Position numbers and translations under genes: made by a program. 64,000 bases of DNA from Capitella teleta (lineage: Eukaryota; Annelida; Polychaeta; Capitellidae): positions 4,237-68,236 of the forward strand of contig KB311668.1 of the NCBI GenBank assembly GCA_000328365.1, in the 5' to 3' direction. The notes under the pieces were generated by a model. The model did no database searches, was not told where the DNA came from, and saw nothing but the letters and a program-made list of their open reading frames with translations. This document shows, piece by piece, positions 1 to 12,000 of the stretch; positions within the stretch are counted from its first letter, which is position 1, and every line of letters begins with the position of its first letter.

Positions 1-1467
1 AAAAAGGTAAGAAATTTGGACATCTAAAGGAGAAGTTGGACAGTTCACACGAACAAGGGGATTCGTCAGAAGAGGAAGGTGACGTCACGACGCTAGGTGC
101 TCTGTGTGGGTTGGACCCAGCATCCGTCACCTGGGAAGACATCAAGTCGCTTTATCCAAATTTGTTCAAGAATAGGACCGAACTCGGATTGAAAGGTGAG
201 TATCGCTTGATTCCGATCAAATTACTCGGGGGTCACCCCCAACAGAAGTTCAGAAATGCATCAGGTATATTAGGGGTGGTTGCAAGTTACAACTGCAAGT
301 TGAGTTTAATTTATAGTTTTATACCTTCTTCTGTCGGGTGTATTGATAAGTTAGTAAAATTTAAGAATGACTGATTGATCGAGTTGTTTGATTTTTCTTG
401 TACATGTATTCAACTCAATTCTGGAATCAAGTCCTTACTTCGGCTACTTTATCATATTTCTTCAGAGAATGCCACTCTTCAGTGCATCGAACTTGAAGAA
501 ACGACAGATCCCGCCACTGGAGATGCCGTCCCTGGCTACTGTATCTGGAACTCTGTGCAAAAAGCACAAGGTTCCCAGCAAACGACACTTGGTAGCTGCC
601 ATTTATGAAAAGGGGAATTATATAATTCATTTTCCTCCATAGATTGCATTGTTGGAGACAATGACCTTTCGTGTGTGACGTAAGACTCAACTACACATAT
701 TATAGCAATATTATTTATTTAAATTGCATATAATGTTTATTAGCAATCATTAAAATCACTCTCGTAGGTGTTCGCACTTCACAACTCCACTTCCAAGAAT
801 GCCAAATCCGAGACGACCTTCAGAGTTCATATACCCTGTGACCCTTAGCGGTAGCAGCAGTTCTCATCAAACAGTCTCCATTGGGGAATGTGGGTATGTG
901 ACGTGACTCAATTGCATTACCAATATTCACCACTCACCCCATACTTAGCTCCAAACCCCAGTGCACCGTTGACGGAATATTTAACGCTATGCAAACAATT
1001 CATCACAAAAAAGAAGACCCTAATTTCAACCACAATAACTTCCCCGTCAATAACGACATCCCACGATAACCTTTTCGAAGAGCAACAACGATGAAACTCC
1101 AAATCGCCCATCCCAGAAATAGCCTCAGAAAATCAGATTTGGAAGATTTCAATAATTATTTTACCCTTTGAAATTTACCCGCACCGCAAAACATCAATGA
1201 TATTAATATGCCATGATTTCATTTTAAAAGACGAAAAGTCACGATTTCACTAATGCATATTCGACACTTTACACGCTGTCTTCCTCTCTCGTCTTTTCCA
1301 GTGACTCAAACATGTGCGCAGGAGTCGGTAGATGCGTGCACAACTATCGCGATGTCAGCATTCTTGTGAGTAACAGGAGGATCTCGCAGCCTTGGCAGTT
1401 TGTTGTATACGACTATTGGTGGCAAACAATCAAGTTCCCCAGCCATTGCTCTTGTGCTTCAGGCTAA
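1..1467 (+). CDS. Spaetzle/Trunk-like secreted cystine-knot protein, 5' end outside window
   Basis: Five exons join in phase: <1-195, 466-591, 643-679, 768-893, 1302-1467 (TAA 1465-1467), all with GT-AG ends. The first visible exon encodes an acidic, Lys/Glu-rich stretch, probably prodomain. The last three encode a Cys-rich domain: a CVTC start, then PSEFIYPVTLSG, VSIGEC, NMCAGVGRCVHNY, and the ending FPSHCSC three residues before the stop. The order (P..-Y.P, QTV.I.EC, C.xxC, C..xY, then F-P-S-x-C-x-C at the very end) is that of the Spaetzle/Trunk/neurotrophin-like cystine knot, whose family signature ends F.PSCC.C. Those ligands are secreted as proproteins, cleaved, and bind Toll or receptor-kinase partners; that role is inferred. 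No signal peptide is visible because the gene starts before the window. A Noggin-like or other cystine-knot ligand is the main alternative. The splice chain is firm; the family call is moderate. Confidence 0.6.
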
Positions 1468-3696
1468 GGTGTCTGACTGACTAAGCCTTAACTTCATTGG
1501 GTGCTTCATGTTGGCCAATAATGGTTATCGCTTGAGGATTGGCAAATTATTATTTAGTCAGGTTAACTGATGGAACATAAGTTCAACTAGAAGCTCGCTA
1601 TATATCCACGAATATTGGCATAAATAAATCAGCAAATTATCATTACTAATTGTGGAACTTCATCATTGGTGGTCGAATTGTTTACTGGGATAAAAACATA
1701 TTTTAAAACGCGTTGTCTTATGAGTGATGATTTGTTTTATTTGTTCGATATGTGACTAGTTCTTTTTGGATTTATTCGTTGTATTATTGAAGATATAGAT
1801 ATGAACATTAGCTTGTATATAAACAAGATGGGACATCGGCCAATCTCCCCATTGTGAACAAAATTGTCATAGCGTGTCCACGAGCAGAGCCAATCGCAGT
1901 TTTGAACGAATTATAAAATACACGTCTGCCCGACATAAAATTCATACTATAAATAATGTGAGGAAAGTACAAGAAAGATAAAACCGAGCCCAAATTAGAT
2001 AAAAGCTTATTGATTTGTTCATAATTTGAGCGTTTTTCGAAACCGGAATTTGCAATAGAAGCTTGTCCATTTGGAAAAGAGCTTGTCCAATCATCTTAAT
2101 TGACCATATTAAATTTTATACTTTTTTTTTATCTCTACGTGGGGTGCGTTATGATCAATAATTTCCGAACAATAATCTAATCACATACCACTCGTTAACT
2201 ACCGTTTCTTCAATTGTCAAATGGGATTCAGAGGCAAGTTATACAATGTTATACGTATCTCTCCAAGAGTCAGGTTGTTTTACTACAATAGCATAGGCCT
2301 ACGAACCTGTTATAATAAGCTATGCTTCAGAATTTAAATACCAAATTTAATTGTTCGCCGGTTTGAGCCTCCGATTCAATTAGCTCGTCAGGCTTTAACC
2401 AAAGGCGTTATTGTGAAGGATTGCACGGACGCCTGCGAAATCGATCAAGTGTGTAGAATATGGTGCCAGCTGGCAGATATCTCGAAATTCCACTGTGTTG
2501 ATTATTATAGCATCGAAATAATATCGGACAGGGATAATGTTGTCTGGTTTTGAGACGCTGAGCACCCGTTCGGTTCAACAAGAATTGTGTCGTTCCATGT
2601 AAGGCACTTCCACGCACCTCGTCGACCAACGAGTGCAGATTCTCTGATCCGGAATGTCAATAAGAAATAATTCGTAGCTAGGGGCCTATCATGCATATAT
2701 ATATAATTTTTTTTTTTTTTTTTTTTTTTTTTTTCTCTTTTTCAATTTACTACATGTAGGCTTATCTGGCATCTCAGTGGATTATTTTTGGCACATATGT
2801 TACAAATGCTCACTTCCGCACACCTCAAATGTAGATTGAGACACAGTCAATTAACGCCCAAATATTCAATTGTATCGATTCTTCAGTGGTAAAGCAACTA
2901 TTGTCTGAATGCCGATCGAAGAACATGATCATGCATTGAGCAGTTTTATATGGCGAACAAATCGATTAATTAATTATTAGCAATTTTAATGGAGGCCGTT
3001 GTGGTACCCTTTGCAGCAATAAGTGGTTTGGATTTTCCTCTGTGACAGAAAAACTGAGAACGATGACGTCCAATTTGTGAGAGTGTTCAAGTCCAGACAC
3101 TAATCACCCTTCATGAGAGTGTACTTTAACTGTTCCTGGTCTTTATTAACTCTACGAAATGTGAAAACTAGTCATCCAACTCCCCAGTAGTCCACACAAC
3201 AGAGTACAGCCACACAAAAGAATAGGATATCTATATGCGGTTGAATTCTTTATTTTATTTTATTTATTATTATTATTTTTTTTTTTTTTTTTGGGGGGGG
3301 AGGGGCGTGCTTCTTGTTTACAGCTACATTTCATAGTACATTTTTGTTTTGCTTTTAATGTTTCAATCTGATAATTCGTTATAATAATGCTGAGTGTGCG
3401 AAACGTCTTTGAATGAAAGTCAGGAAAGAGTAGAGACGCTGAGAAAATACATTAAATTACATGATTTGCTATCAACCCTCAACTCGGAGAGACCAGTCTT
3501 TAATATTGGCTCACTGGCCCGAATTAACAGCACAGGTAGAGCCACATACATCTCTATACATGTCATACTTTGGTCCTCTAATCAATGAGGTGAAAACAAC
3601 AGGTGCGTGATGAAATGAATAATCACATAAATCGAAAACATCAAACAAAATCTGAATATTTATTGATCAAATGTTCTATTATGCTATGTAACCACC
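1468..3696. other. Intergenic, tail-to-tail gap
   Basis: No gene seen between the converging cystine-knot and methyltransferase genes. AATAAA at 1623-1628 is a possible polyadenylation signal for the upstream gene. Poly-T runs lie near 2708-2734 and 3276-3292. Confidence 0.5.
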
Positions 3697-4893
3697 TTAT
3701 GCATCAGTTTCTCTGAGGTCACTTCTCCTAAATACTACATCCAATCCAGTTTTCTCCAAGGCACCCTGGCTCTGCATGGCCTGATTCCTATTGAAGACCT
3801 TCAATGGTGGCAGGATGCCTATTTCATCGTACAAACCAGTCTTTCCAATCACCTCTCTAATTCTGCCCAATTTTTCCAGACTCCTTGACAGCAGATCACT
3901 TTGTTGTCCTTTGGCTCTGTACTCTACTGTGATGACGTCAATCCGTAGTTTGTCGAAGGGAATTGTGTCTAAAATTTCTACTTCGGGGCCTTCGACATCC
4001 AAGGAAAGATAATCGATGTGATCCCTATCCAAAGCGAGTAATATGGAGTACAATGGGTAACATTGTACTGTGGTTTCACCCTGGTACCACCAGTTTCCTG
4101 CAAAATCAATCCCAGAATGCAATTCATCTACATATCCCCTCAGACCGGAAATGAACCCGGAAGCTTTGCGAAATACCTCAACACTGCTGTGTTTTGACGG
4201 ACTAACACACGCATTGAGCGAAAAGGCTTTCCTGCGTTTGTGTAGCAACGTCGAGAAATCATCCGCGTTCGGTTCAATGAGTAAACCGGACCACTCTCGA
4301 TCACGCTCAAAGAATAAAGTGTTTGAGAAGAGTTCTCCATCTCCAGCTCCGCAGTCGACGAAGAATCCGCCCTTACGGTATCCCAGAGCAAAATCAACAA
4401 ACACTGATTGTTCGATTTGTGAGAAGTCGTTGCGATATTGGTCGGTGATGTTGAGTTCTCTCTGCGAAGGTCCGTGTATATGACGACGAATATAGCCAAG
4501 CAGCTTGGGGTCTTCACTGTCGATTCCTCCGTGTTTAATATCATGTATGTCATCGGCGCCAAAGATCACGTGGTCCTGGATGTGAGTCTTCTGTCTTGGT
4601 TTCACTTCGACAATATCCATATGTGGTGGGCGTGGCGTATCCAACGGTGGTTCCAACGTTGCTAAGGAGCCATTTTTTAAGATGGGCGCCGCTAGTTCAG
4701 TCGGAGAATCTTCGTGAAGCAGAAGTCCTTTGTATTCGTTGATTAGTTCGTAGATAATAATCCCAGGTATGAATGACAACATAAATCGTTTAATCAGCAT
4801 AGTCACACTACACCGCTTGAATAATCGCCCCATTTTGTTTTGGAAAATCCCGATATCACAAAATAGAAACCAGTGTTGAGAAATCACTTGCAA
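3697..4893 (-). CDS. FkbM-family (Star-like) methyltransferase-domain membrane protein, single exon
   Basis: An uninterrupted 398-codon frame. A SAM-binding motif, FVDCGAGDGELFSN (residues 178-191), is followed by LLIEPN (204-209) and by DYLSLDVEGPE (294-304). This is the Methyltransf_21/FkbM arrangement seen in bacterial FkbM enzymes and in animal Star-type proteins. A short hydrophobic segment near residues 38-50, after a basic stretch (KRFMLS), suggests a type II membrane anchor with the methyltransferase-like domain in the lumen. The frame opens at 4893, but Met21 (4833) has the better start context and places the anchor close to the N-terminus, so it is the likelier start. Star in flies helps export EGF-receptor ligands; the substrate here is unknown. 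Lack of introns, unlike its neighbours, may mean retroposition or a single-exon expansion family. No disabling change was seen. Confidence 0.8.
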   Translation of the reverse strand: MQVISQHWFLFCDIGIFQNKMGRLFKRCSVTMLIKRFMLSFIPGIIIYELINEYKGLLLHEDSPTELAAPILKNGSLATLEPPLDTPRPPHMDIVEVKPRQKTHIQDHVIFGADDIHDIKHGGIDSEDPKLLGYIRRHIHGPSQRELNITDQYRNDFSQIEQSVFVDFALGYRKGGFFVDCGAGDGELFSNTLFFERDREWSGLLIEPNADDFSTLLHKRRKAFSLNACVSPSKHSSVEVFRKASGFISGLRGYVDELHSGIDFAGNWWYQGETTVQCYPLYSILLALDRDHIDYLSLDVEGPEVEILDTIPFDKLRIDVITVEYRAKGQQSDLLSRSLEKLGRIREVIGKTGLYDEIGILPPLKVFNRNQAMQSQGALEKTGLDVVFRRSDLRETDA

Positions 4894-5806
4894 ATTTTGG
4901 GAATTTTAGCCAACTTATCCACCATAATACCACTTAAATCTTAATATGTGGACGCGAAGGAACAAATCTTCTCTGTTTCGATCTGCATACAATACACACG
5001 TGTAAAATTAAATTGATTGCAAGGCGGCAGCTGCGGTGTTTTAATTGTTTAATCGAGCATGAATTTTAGCTGGAAAAAAAGGCATGCCACTTACAAGCCT
5101 ATAAATATTTTAAATCACGGCAACCATTGTAACGTCAGTTGGTATTGCAACGGGACTACCGCTTTTTTAGGACGCAATATACTTGGATAAAAATACTTGG
5201 ACGAAATTGCGATGACATGATAATTATACTGAAATGATCAACACGCTAGAGAATAGATGAAGCGTGAAAGGAAACAAAGCGTCTTCTAACATTGATTATC
5301 ATTTGATAAATTGTTCGGCGGTGAATTAAGCAGGCAATATACGTATGATTGCCAATATGTAATTAAGGGATAAAACACAAGAAGGAAATGTTTATACTCA
5401 GATAGATTGATCGAGTGTTTCTAGCGCAAAATAACCGATCAAGACAAAGTCGAGTTTGCTTATCTGGCTCCAGAATCACAAGAACCTGTTTATCCGAGTA
5501 GAACCACCGATCGACGTTTGAGTGAATGAACCGGTGTATTCCGCGAAAAACACCTTAACATTTAATCAAAACAGATTGATTTCAAGTTGTCACAAAAAGT
5601 TCACAGGAACACGAGCTCAGAAGAAGAGGATTCAGGCGTAATTTTGAGAGCAATAAACGGATAATTTCATTCAACATTGGTAAAGCTAATAACAGATAAA
5701 TGTGTACAGAAGCTCACAATTTTATTCTGACTATTACAACTTTGTTTACAACAGAATTTTCCTAAACGTATTCGAACTTTGAGTAGCAAAAATTCGAGTA
5801 GCAAGT
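4894..5806. other. Intergenic
   Basis: AT-rich upstream region of the methyltransferase gene. No gene, RNA gene or clear promoter motif recognised. Confidence 0.4.
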
Positions 5807-5821
5807 CCAGCTTAAGTATAT

Positions 5822-6019
5822 CACATGGCATGATGGGGTTTTACGGCTCCACCCAAACCATTCGGATGTTTCGATCTGCCAGAACAGAACACCCGGGACC
5901 GGGATTTCCCCCTACTCTTATCGATAAATCCCAAGGGTTCTTTATCCTGCATACCATCATAGACAATAATACACAGCGCCTGGCCTTGTTATACGCAGTT
6001 GGGCAGTACTGCATAGTCA
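5822..6019 (-). mobile_element. tRNA-derived SINE, 5'-truncated copy
   Basis: Read on the minus strand this matches the 3' two-thirds of the element at 6604-6910: the AAAGAACCCTTGG block, TAGGGGGAAA, and the end GGTTTGGGTGG then CCGTAAAACCC. It is flanked by a 15-bp target-site duplication (5807-5821 and 6020-6034) with one mismatch. The tRNA-like head is absent, as expected for 5' truncation on insertion. Open frames across it are accidental. Confidence 0.8.
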
Positions 6020-6603
6020 CCAGCTTGAGTATATAAAAATCGTGAAATAAAACGTGAATGAAGGCAATGTGGTATTTTAAAAATATCGTATACAATTCTG
6101 ATAGCATGCAACAATTTTTCTATAGCATATATATAGTTAAAGGCAACTTAGGTTCCAAAAAAATAAGGTCTTGCCATTGCTAGCAGCAGCCACAAATTTT
6201 TCCGCTGTTTTTATGTAACATTTTAACGGTTCTTCCGTTTTAAGCAAGTTCTGCGTCGTCCAGGGTCCCATCAAATAGTCTATGCAACGTGTTAAACCAG
6301 ACAAGCATCTCAGTCAACAGAACCGTCTGAACCCGAGCTGACTCATCCGTCCAGAGATGTCTCCATTGTTTTCAAAGAACAATAAGAGAAGCCACAAAAA
6401 GATCAACACTTGACCAAATTAGCTGCCCAGTAAAAATAACGTGGATTAGCTCACGCATTAACTGGAAAGATATATAGGTAGTTTTAAGCTTTATAATAAT
6501 ATTATGATTCTATTACATGTATAGTTGGAATTCTTTGTTCGTTAACGGTAAGACGTCATGTTACATAATATATTGATGTCGTGGGTATTCTAATTATGCG
6601 CTA

Positions 6604-6910
6604 GGGGGGCAATCCTATGCCGACCGTGGGGGTCGAGGCCCCGGGTTCGAGACCCGATCAGGCCACGGACGTTATGATTGTGAATTATAATTGTAATTCG
6701 TTACAATTGTGATTCTTCAGTGACTCTGCAGTGCTGCCCAACTGCGTAACAAGGCCGAGCGCTGTGTACTACTGTCTATGGTGGTATGCAGGATAAAGAA
6801 CCCTTGGAATTTTTCGATAATTAAGTAGGGGGAAACCTCGGTTCCAGGCCTTCTGTTCTGGCGCCCGTTTCATCCGAATGGTTTGGGTGGAACCGTAAAA
6901 CCCTATTATG
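6604..6910 (+). mobile_element. tRNA-derived SINE, full-length copy (307 bp)
   Basis: A pol III B-box-like GGGTTCGAGACCCG lies in the first 60 bp. The body is shared with the copy at 5822-6019, and the 3' end is CCGTAAAACCC plus a short ATTATG tail. Perfect 15-bp target-site duplications flank it (6589-6603 and 6911-6925). It is presumably mobilised by a LINE partner that recognises the shared 3' end. The A box is poorly conserved. Confidence 0.85.
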
Positions 6911-6925
6911 TCTAATTATGCGCTA

Positions 6926-9070
6926 AGTTAAGAAATATTCGGGGTTTTTTTTCAGATGTGAGGCCTTTGAATGCAGAGAGTTGTGACCGAGAGTGTCCCG
7001 ATGACCTACTCTATTCATTTATGGATAATTCCTCATTCAGATGCGAAGTGACCGGTCAGAGTTCAAAGGTCGAGGATCGGATCAGCTGGGATGTCCTGAA
7101 TACCAATTAAATTCCTCGATAACTCAATGCTGTCTGGCTCTTTTTCTAAACCGGACACGTGCTCTGCGACTGTCTGTGATCGCCCATGCAAAGCCACATA
7201 AGATTAGAATCTATAATAAGATTCACATAAGATTGGGATCTATAATATAGATCCCAATGCTTTCTAATCTTATGCTTTTTAATCTTATTATATCGATAAT
7301 AGAACGGTGATAGGTGCGAAAGCAATAACACCACACTCGGGGGGGTGGGGGGGGGTGTGCAATTCTAAGAATACAAAATATGATATTTCCATTGGTAAAT
7401 TATATTAAAAATCAGCAAGGAGTCGAAATTAAAAAGGTTCAAAATTTATTGTCGGATATATTCGCAGCCCTCTAACTCACACACCGATGACGCATACATT
7501 GATTTCGATTAATTTCAGTGTAAATTCTCTATGAGCCTTTTGAGTGGTGCCTTGTGAACTATTCCCACTAGGAAGCCCTGAATCCCGGGAATTTTTTTGC
7601 TATAAAGAGTGAAAAATCCGCTTTCACTTAATTACTAGAATTCAACACATTACCCAAGGCAGATACATGTATGTACATGTATATATATCATTGATCTTTG
7701 GCCTGCATCAGAAAAATAGGTTATGTTAATCAACTGAAATCGCCTGTGTATCCTGCGCATTTATGATCTATAAAGTAATTCAACAAGGTATGGAGAACAG
7801 AACCTCAGTTTTACCACAAATAAATTCACGAGTGATGCATATACATTTATACCGGTGATTATAAAATGAGGGTAAATAATGAAGAACACGGGAAGGAACT
7901 AGGCTACCCAATATCCCACAATCGTTGAGTTCTGGTACATCCTCATTTCTGTTTTTCAGGAGCTGCTCCAGGTTGCCTTCTGTGTCCGTGTGACCCCTGA
8001 TAGCCTGTCCCTGACGAAGAAAATTTAGCAGGCTAGAGATGGTTCGCATCAGACACTTTCTGCGGTCTGCTTGAACGGTTGAATCATCTGAGAATGTGAG
8101 ATATACTAGTATATGCTGATCGAGTCAACGTACTGGTCAGTGACTGACTGAGTGAATGCAGTGATTCAGAGTGAAACAGTATCATGAGGCTGACTGACTG
8201 AGTATCACTCATTTAACGTGGAGTAGGAACAGGCCACATGAGAGGGGGGCGGGGGGGGGTGAAAAAGCATAAGCAAAATTGATGAAGTTCAACTGGACCT
8301 TATAAAAAAGTTTATTAGCCTAAATCAGAAACAAGTGGGGGCCAGAGATCACACAATATAAATTGCTAGATTTTTTGCCTAAAATAAAAAGAAGGGGGCC
8401 AAAGGTGGGAAAAGGCGCTGGTAAGTTTGTGATATAAAATAATAGTTACGACGAAGACGCTGATACAATGGAGATATCTACCCAAATTGCTCTGCCTGAC
8501 TTACTGGTGAATATACTTAATTGTTAAAGTCAATTCGCCATTAATTATGCAATGCCCTCCAAGCTCCAAATACGTGACGCAATAAGTGAGCCTTTATGGG
8601 TATTTGAGAATGCCCATGGTATTCTGATGTTAAAATTCTCAAGAAGTCATTCCACAGAAAATGTGAATGAAGCGGGAATTATAATATTTAGATGTTATTT
8701 TTTAGATCGGAACCTAATCGGACGCCCTATCAACTTAAAACTACCCATAACCCATTTCCAGTTACATGTATGTTACGCTCAGCTCCAATCTCTTATAATT
8801 CAAGCATATCTTATATTCCAAGATGAAATGACAAATGAGTCTGCATTAAGTTTACATGGGTCATTAATAAATTGTAAATGAAATCCAGGCAATGTTATTT
8901 ATACTGAGGCTTATGTATGATGTAACAGGCATGACGCCCCCCTGCAGAAATCTTTATAGCTGCCAAGATCTCCGCTTGTAAAGAAATGATTACGCGGTTC
9001 AACTCAGGGTTCTCAATATAAGGCTCTGAGGCTGGGCAGTAGCTTGAAAACCTAGCTGAATAGAAGCAAG
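6926..9070. other. Intergenic
   Basis: No gene seen. Holds a perfect inverted repeat with 13-bp arms and a 1-base centre at 7232-7258, G-rich runs near 7340 and 8250, and simple CTGA/GTGA-rich sequence around 8130-8210. Confidence 0.4.
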
Positions 9071-12000
9071 ATGGAGAAAGTTGCAGTAATTTGCTTGGTT
9101 CTCCTGGTTTTCCAGGGTGAGTGAAATCCGTGCAATTTTTATTCAATAATTAAGGCAATAGACGCGATCAAGGCATGTTGCAAAAGTTCTCCGCTTTACT
9201 CTAGAAAGCTGTGACACAGAAAACTGAAATTCGCCCGGAATACCGTTTTGGTATTGTCATTATTCATTTGTATACTTTGCCAAACTCCGGCGTGGATCCG
9301 GAATCGCTTAATATGTTTTTTTTTTGTTTTTTTTTTTTTGCTTTTTTTTTCTGCACAATGAAAACAATATACGAATCATTGCAGTCCTTAGTATAATTAT
9401 TAACTTAAAGATCATGATTTATAAATTCATCCAAAATGCGAGCCTAGATGTTCTGGTAGACCTGTCCATTATTCGAATATTTTAAAATGACAGTACCCTG
9501 TTACAGTACCCTTAAAATACTTGTAACACAAGTAAAAGGTGGCATGTGTGACTCTTGATTTCAAGGCTAACTTCCTACCAGAATTATAAAGTCTGTATAT
9601 ACCCTTTTAGCCGATTGTATATCTTTTGTTCAGTCAAATGTGGTTTAAAGTTTGACGAGTATTGTTTTAAAGCTCTTCTTCCGCGCAAAACATGCATGAA
9701 TGTGATTATCATATATAATTCGTTGGGTTATAACCAGAAAAAAAAAAGGAGATCGGAGGAACTTTGCATGAAATTCTTCTTTCAGCTGAAGCAGGATCTT
9801 TGAGGAAGGACAATGAAAACCTCGTGAAATCCCTGCGCAACCTGCAGCATCTTGTGAGTAATCTGATTATGTGAGCAACATATAATTTTAATCATGGTGT
9901 TCCTTATTTTTCAGCTGGCCAAAGAGATTCGTAAGAAATCACAAAATAATATAGATAACCGGAATTTCATAATAGCTCTTTGCAGATGCAGACAAAAGAT
10001 CTGGCTTTGGATCTGGCTTAGAAACACGGATCTGGCATAGGATCACTTCGGCATAGGATCAGGCTTTGGCTCTAGCTATGGATCAGGCTTCGGCTCTAGC
10101 TATGGATCAGGCTTCGGCTCTAGCTATGGATCAGGCTTCGGCTCTAGCTATGGATCAGGCTTCGGCTCTAGCTATGGATCAGGCTTCGGCTCTAGCTATG
10201 GATCAGGTTTTGGCTCTAGCTATGGATCAGGCTTCGGTTCAAGCTATGGATCAGACTTCGACTCCAGCTGGGGTTCAGGCTTTGGTTCTAGCTATGGATC
10301 AGGTTTTAGCTCTAGCTATGGATCAGGTTTTGGCTCTAGCTATGAATCAGGCTTTGGAACAGAATCCGGATCTGGCTTAATATATTTTTTTAGGATCAGG
10401 CTTTGGCTCTAGCTATGGATCAGGCTTCGGCTCCAGCTGGGGTTCAGGTTCTTCCTTTGGGTCTGGTTCTACCTTCTGTTGCCATGATGGAAGCTACTGT
10501 TGGCCAGGATACTGGGAGTGTGACGGCGTTCAGGACTGTGAAGATGGATCTGATGAAGCTGGCTGTCAGTATAATGCAATGTTGTGCATGTTAAATAGAA
10601 AATACTATATAATATGATATATAATATGTAATCAATCATTTTATTTATTTTATTTTATTTTATTTATTTATTTATTTTTTTTGCTTGGCTTAAAAATTGA
10701 GATTTGATCTACAAAGTAATTATGTTTTCTCTCAATAGGCTCCAATGCCTTCAGTTGTGACGGTGGCTCACACGTAATACCATCGCAATGGGAGTGTGAC
10801 GGGGTTGACGACTGTGACGATGGAACTGATGAACATGATGACTGTAAGTATCATGTGTAATATAATCAAACATGATTTACAAGTCTAATCCAACAGAGTT
10901 AATTTGCATCTCAGGAAATGCTTCATTCCACATTTAAAACCGATATTTAATTAATCAGTATAATGAAAATAATTATCAGAATAGATAATTCAGTTAGAAG
11001 CAAGGTCATAACAGGTTTGAATGTCAAAGTAGCAACTTTTAAGTTATCACACGGTGATTCCCGAGGATACAAAGCACCAATGTAAAAATAGGAGAGAACG
11101 CTTTGATTCTGAGTCTTTTCAATAACAACTTGATGCAGACACCTCCGTCCTTTTATCTATCTCTATGAGTAAGGATTTGGCTCTGAAAAGATAATACTGT
11201 ATTCAACCATTTTCCCTTTCTTTTGTCTGGTTGGCTTAAAAATTGATGAATCATTTATGAATTAATTATGCTTTTCTTCACTAGGCTCCAGCGTTTCCAG
11301 CGCGTACAGCGTTTCAGGAGGCTCTAGTCACCAGTGGTGGTCAGGTTCTTCCTACTGTTGCGATGGTGGAAGCTACTGTATGCCAGCATACTGGGAGTGT
11401 GATGGGATTGAGGACTGCAACGATGGAACTGATGAACATGATGACTGTAAGTACCTTGTGTAATATGATCAAACACGATTTGCAACTATAATCCAGCAGA
11501 GTTAATTTGCATCTCAGGAAATGTTTCACCTCATTTAATTATGTAATAATAATTAATTATATAATACAAATTTTTTGATGGTTAATTAATAATTTAGTTA
11601 ATTATCTGGGTATATTCTTCGATTACAAGCAGGTAAATCATTGTGCAGTCATTGCGCATGCGTGGATCTATATGTACTAGATTGCCGAAACGTTCTCAGT
11701 CGCAAAAATGAAATGATTGTTTGGTTTTCCTGTCCCAAATATTAATGTCCTCTACAATGACCTTCAAATTTGAAAGGCTTCAGTCAGAATAGTCAAGGTT
11801 AGTTAGGTCAACAAATCACGTCGTTGCAGCTTTTTAGTAAGACGCTCTTGGGTTGGTAAGCCAATCTAATTTTTAATGTATCTTGAAGATTTTTGTAAAA
11901 CGGTTACTGGTAGCTATAACGGATTGGCGAACACCTATGCGTTGTTCTTTGCAAAGGAATTGAAACCGATTGCGAAGTGGAACTCTCCTTTTTATTCTTT

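Noticed and set aside
5779-6107. Open frames on both strands
   Set aside because: They run across the truncated SINE copy (5822-6019); the resemblance between frames here and at 6.7-6.9 kb is nucleotide-level repeat identity.
10066-10594. Frames reading ALAMDQAS repeats
   Set aside because: Wrong frame of the 24-bp repeat; the frame that joins the LDLa modules reads GSGFGSSY.
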